In this document: positions 5,168-5,355 of the stretch, piece after piece | How positions within the stretch are numbered: the first letter of the stretch is position 1 | How the letters are laid out: each line of letters begins with the position of its first letter | Assembly: GCA_002733945.2 (NCBI GenBank) | Contig: NVXO02000002.1 | Coordinates: 5,203-10,557, forward strand | Reading direction: 5' to 3' | Source of the DNA: Sulfurimonas sp. | GTDB lineage: Bacteria; Campylobacterota; Campylobacteria; Campylobacterales; Sulfurimonadaceae | DNA: 5,355 bases | Position numbers and translations under genes: made by a program | The notes under the pieces: model-generated | The model's input: the letters and a program-made list of their open reading frames with translations, nothing else | Database searches by the model: none | Told to the model about the DNA's origin: nothing

Positions 5168-5355
5168 ATGCCAAACGATATTCAGAAGATAGAGAGTAAT
5201 GATGGTCAAATAGCCCAAACTGTAGCTGGAAACCAAATTTTAAACAAGAATTACTATACTACTACAGAAAATCGAGAAGATTATATAGTTACAGTACAAA
5301 ACAACTATAATGAAATCACTAATATAGATGAAATTATTGAAGATATTTATAGATT
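5168..5355 (+). CDS. Unrecognised protein with N-terminal GQIAQ motif, 3' end outside the window
   Basis: The frame starts at ATG directly after the TAG of the CI-type repressor and is still open at the window end after 62 codons. I recognise no family. It begins MPNDIQKIES, then NDGQIAQTVAGNQ (11-23), which matches residues 72-84 of the repressor at 9 of 11 core positions. The following part is polar and Asn/Tyr/Thr rich (KNYYTTTENR, then EDYIVTVQNN and YNEITNIDEI), with strand-like alternation and an acidic end (IIEDIYR). There is no clear Shine-Dalgarno, so translation probably depends on coupling to the repressor or on read-through of the TAG. The shared motif suggests it interacts with the repressor or carries a related short module; the main body, and so the function, lies outside the window. 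Confidence 0.7.
   Translation, partial: MPNDIQKIESNDGQIAQTVAGNQILNKNYYTTTENREDYIVTVQNNYNEITNIDEIIEDIYR
5204..5236 (+). repeat. Copy 2 of the GQIAQxVxGNQ coding repeat
   Basis: Codes for GQIAQTVAGNQ (residues 13-23 of the second rightward gene). The start lies 198 bases after copy 1. The match extends in protein to a preceding Asn two residues before the Gly. Confidence 0.8.

Noticed and set aside
4913..5236. Leftward hydrophobic frame of 107 codons that looks like a membrane protein
   Set aside because: It spans the end of the CI-type repressor and the next gene on the opposite strand; the apparent hydrophobicity comes from reversed Asn/Lys/Glu codons.

Overview
The window is AT-rich and reads like an accessory region (plasmid or integrative conjugative element) of a Campylobacterota-type bacterium such as Sulfurimonas, Arcobacter or a relative. 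That guess rests on base composition, codon use and the flavour of the proteins, and cannot be proved without a search. There are no rRNA, tRNA, CRISPR or transposase genes.

Minus strand, about 4420 down to 1: a compact transfer/maintenance operon read leftward. In transcription order it holds a probable broken gene remnant (4420-4242), a 56-residue basic protein (4245-4075), a small membrane-anchored acidic protein (4078-3854), a 246-residue protein with coiled coil and one membrane helix (3861-3121), a ParA/MinD-like ATPase (3120-2365), a small helix-turn-helix protein (2352-2053) and a MobF (TrwC/TraI-type) relaxase-helicase that leaves the window at base 1 after 686 residues. Neighbouring genes overlap by 4, 4 and 8 bases, abut directly, are 12 bases apart, then overlap by 8, so they are almost certainly co-transcribed and translationally coupled.

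The centrepiece is the ATPase. Its motifs are in circularly permuted order: the protein starts at the A' strand (IEIDD), goes on to Walker B (IIIDAGGGND), and carries the deviant Walker A loop (STKGGVGKST) only 13 residues from its C-terminus. Rotating the sequence would give an ordinary ParA/MinD/StbB-type protein. Clean ribosome-binding sites and stop codons on both sides argue for a real, expressed gene.

A separate leftward gene at 4675-4430 encodes an AlpA/excisionase-like regulator. It is divergent from a rightward pair beginning at 4787: a phage CI-type repressor (4787-5167) and an unrecognised gene (5168 to the window end). The 111-base divergent control region holds three copies of TATGCAATAT, one over the repressor start codon and one just upstream of its Shine-Dalgarno sequence, which suggests autorepression. 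The repressor and the next gene share a peptide, GQIAQxVxGNQ, and are in the same reading frame separated by a single TAG codon. The shared motif recalls homotypic assembly motifs found in adjacent partner genes, but its function is unknown.

Working model (inference): the relaxase nicks and unwinds element DNA for transfer, the HTH proteins act as accessory DNA-binding factors or regulators, the permuted ATPase with its membrane-bound neighbours handles positioning, stability or delivery of the DNA to the membrane, and the divergent repressor and AlpA-like genes control the switch.
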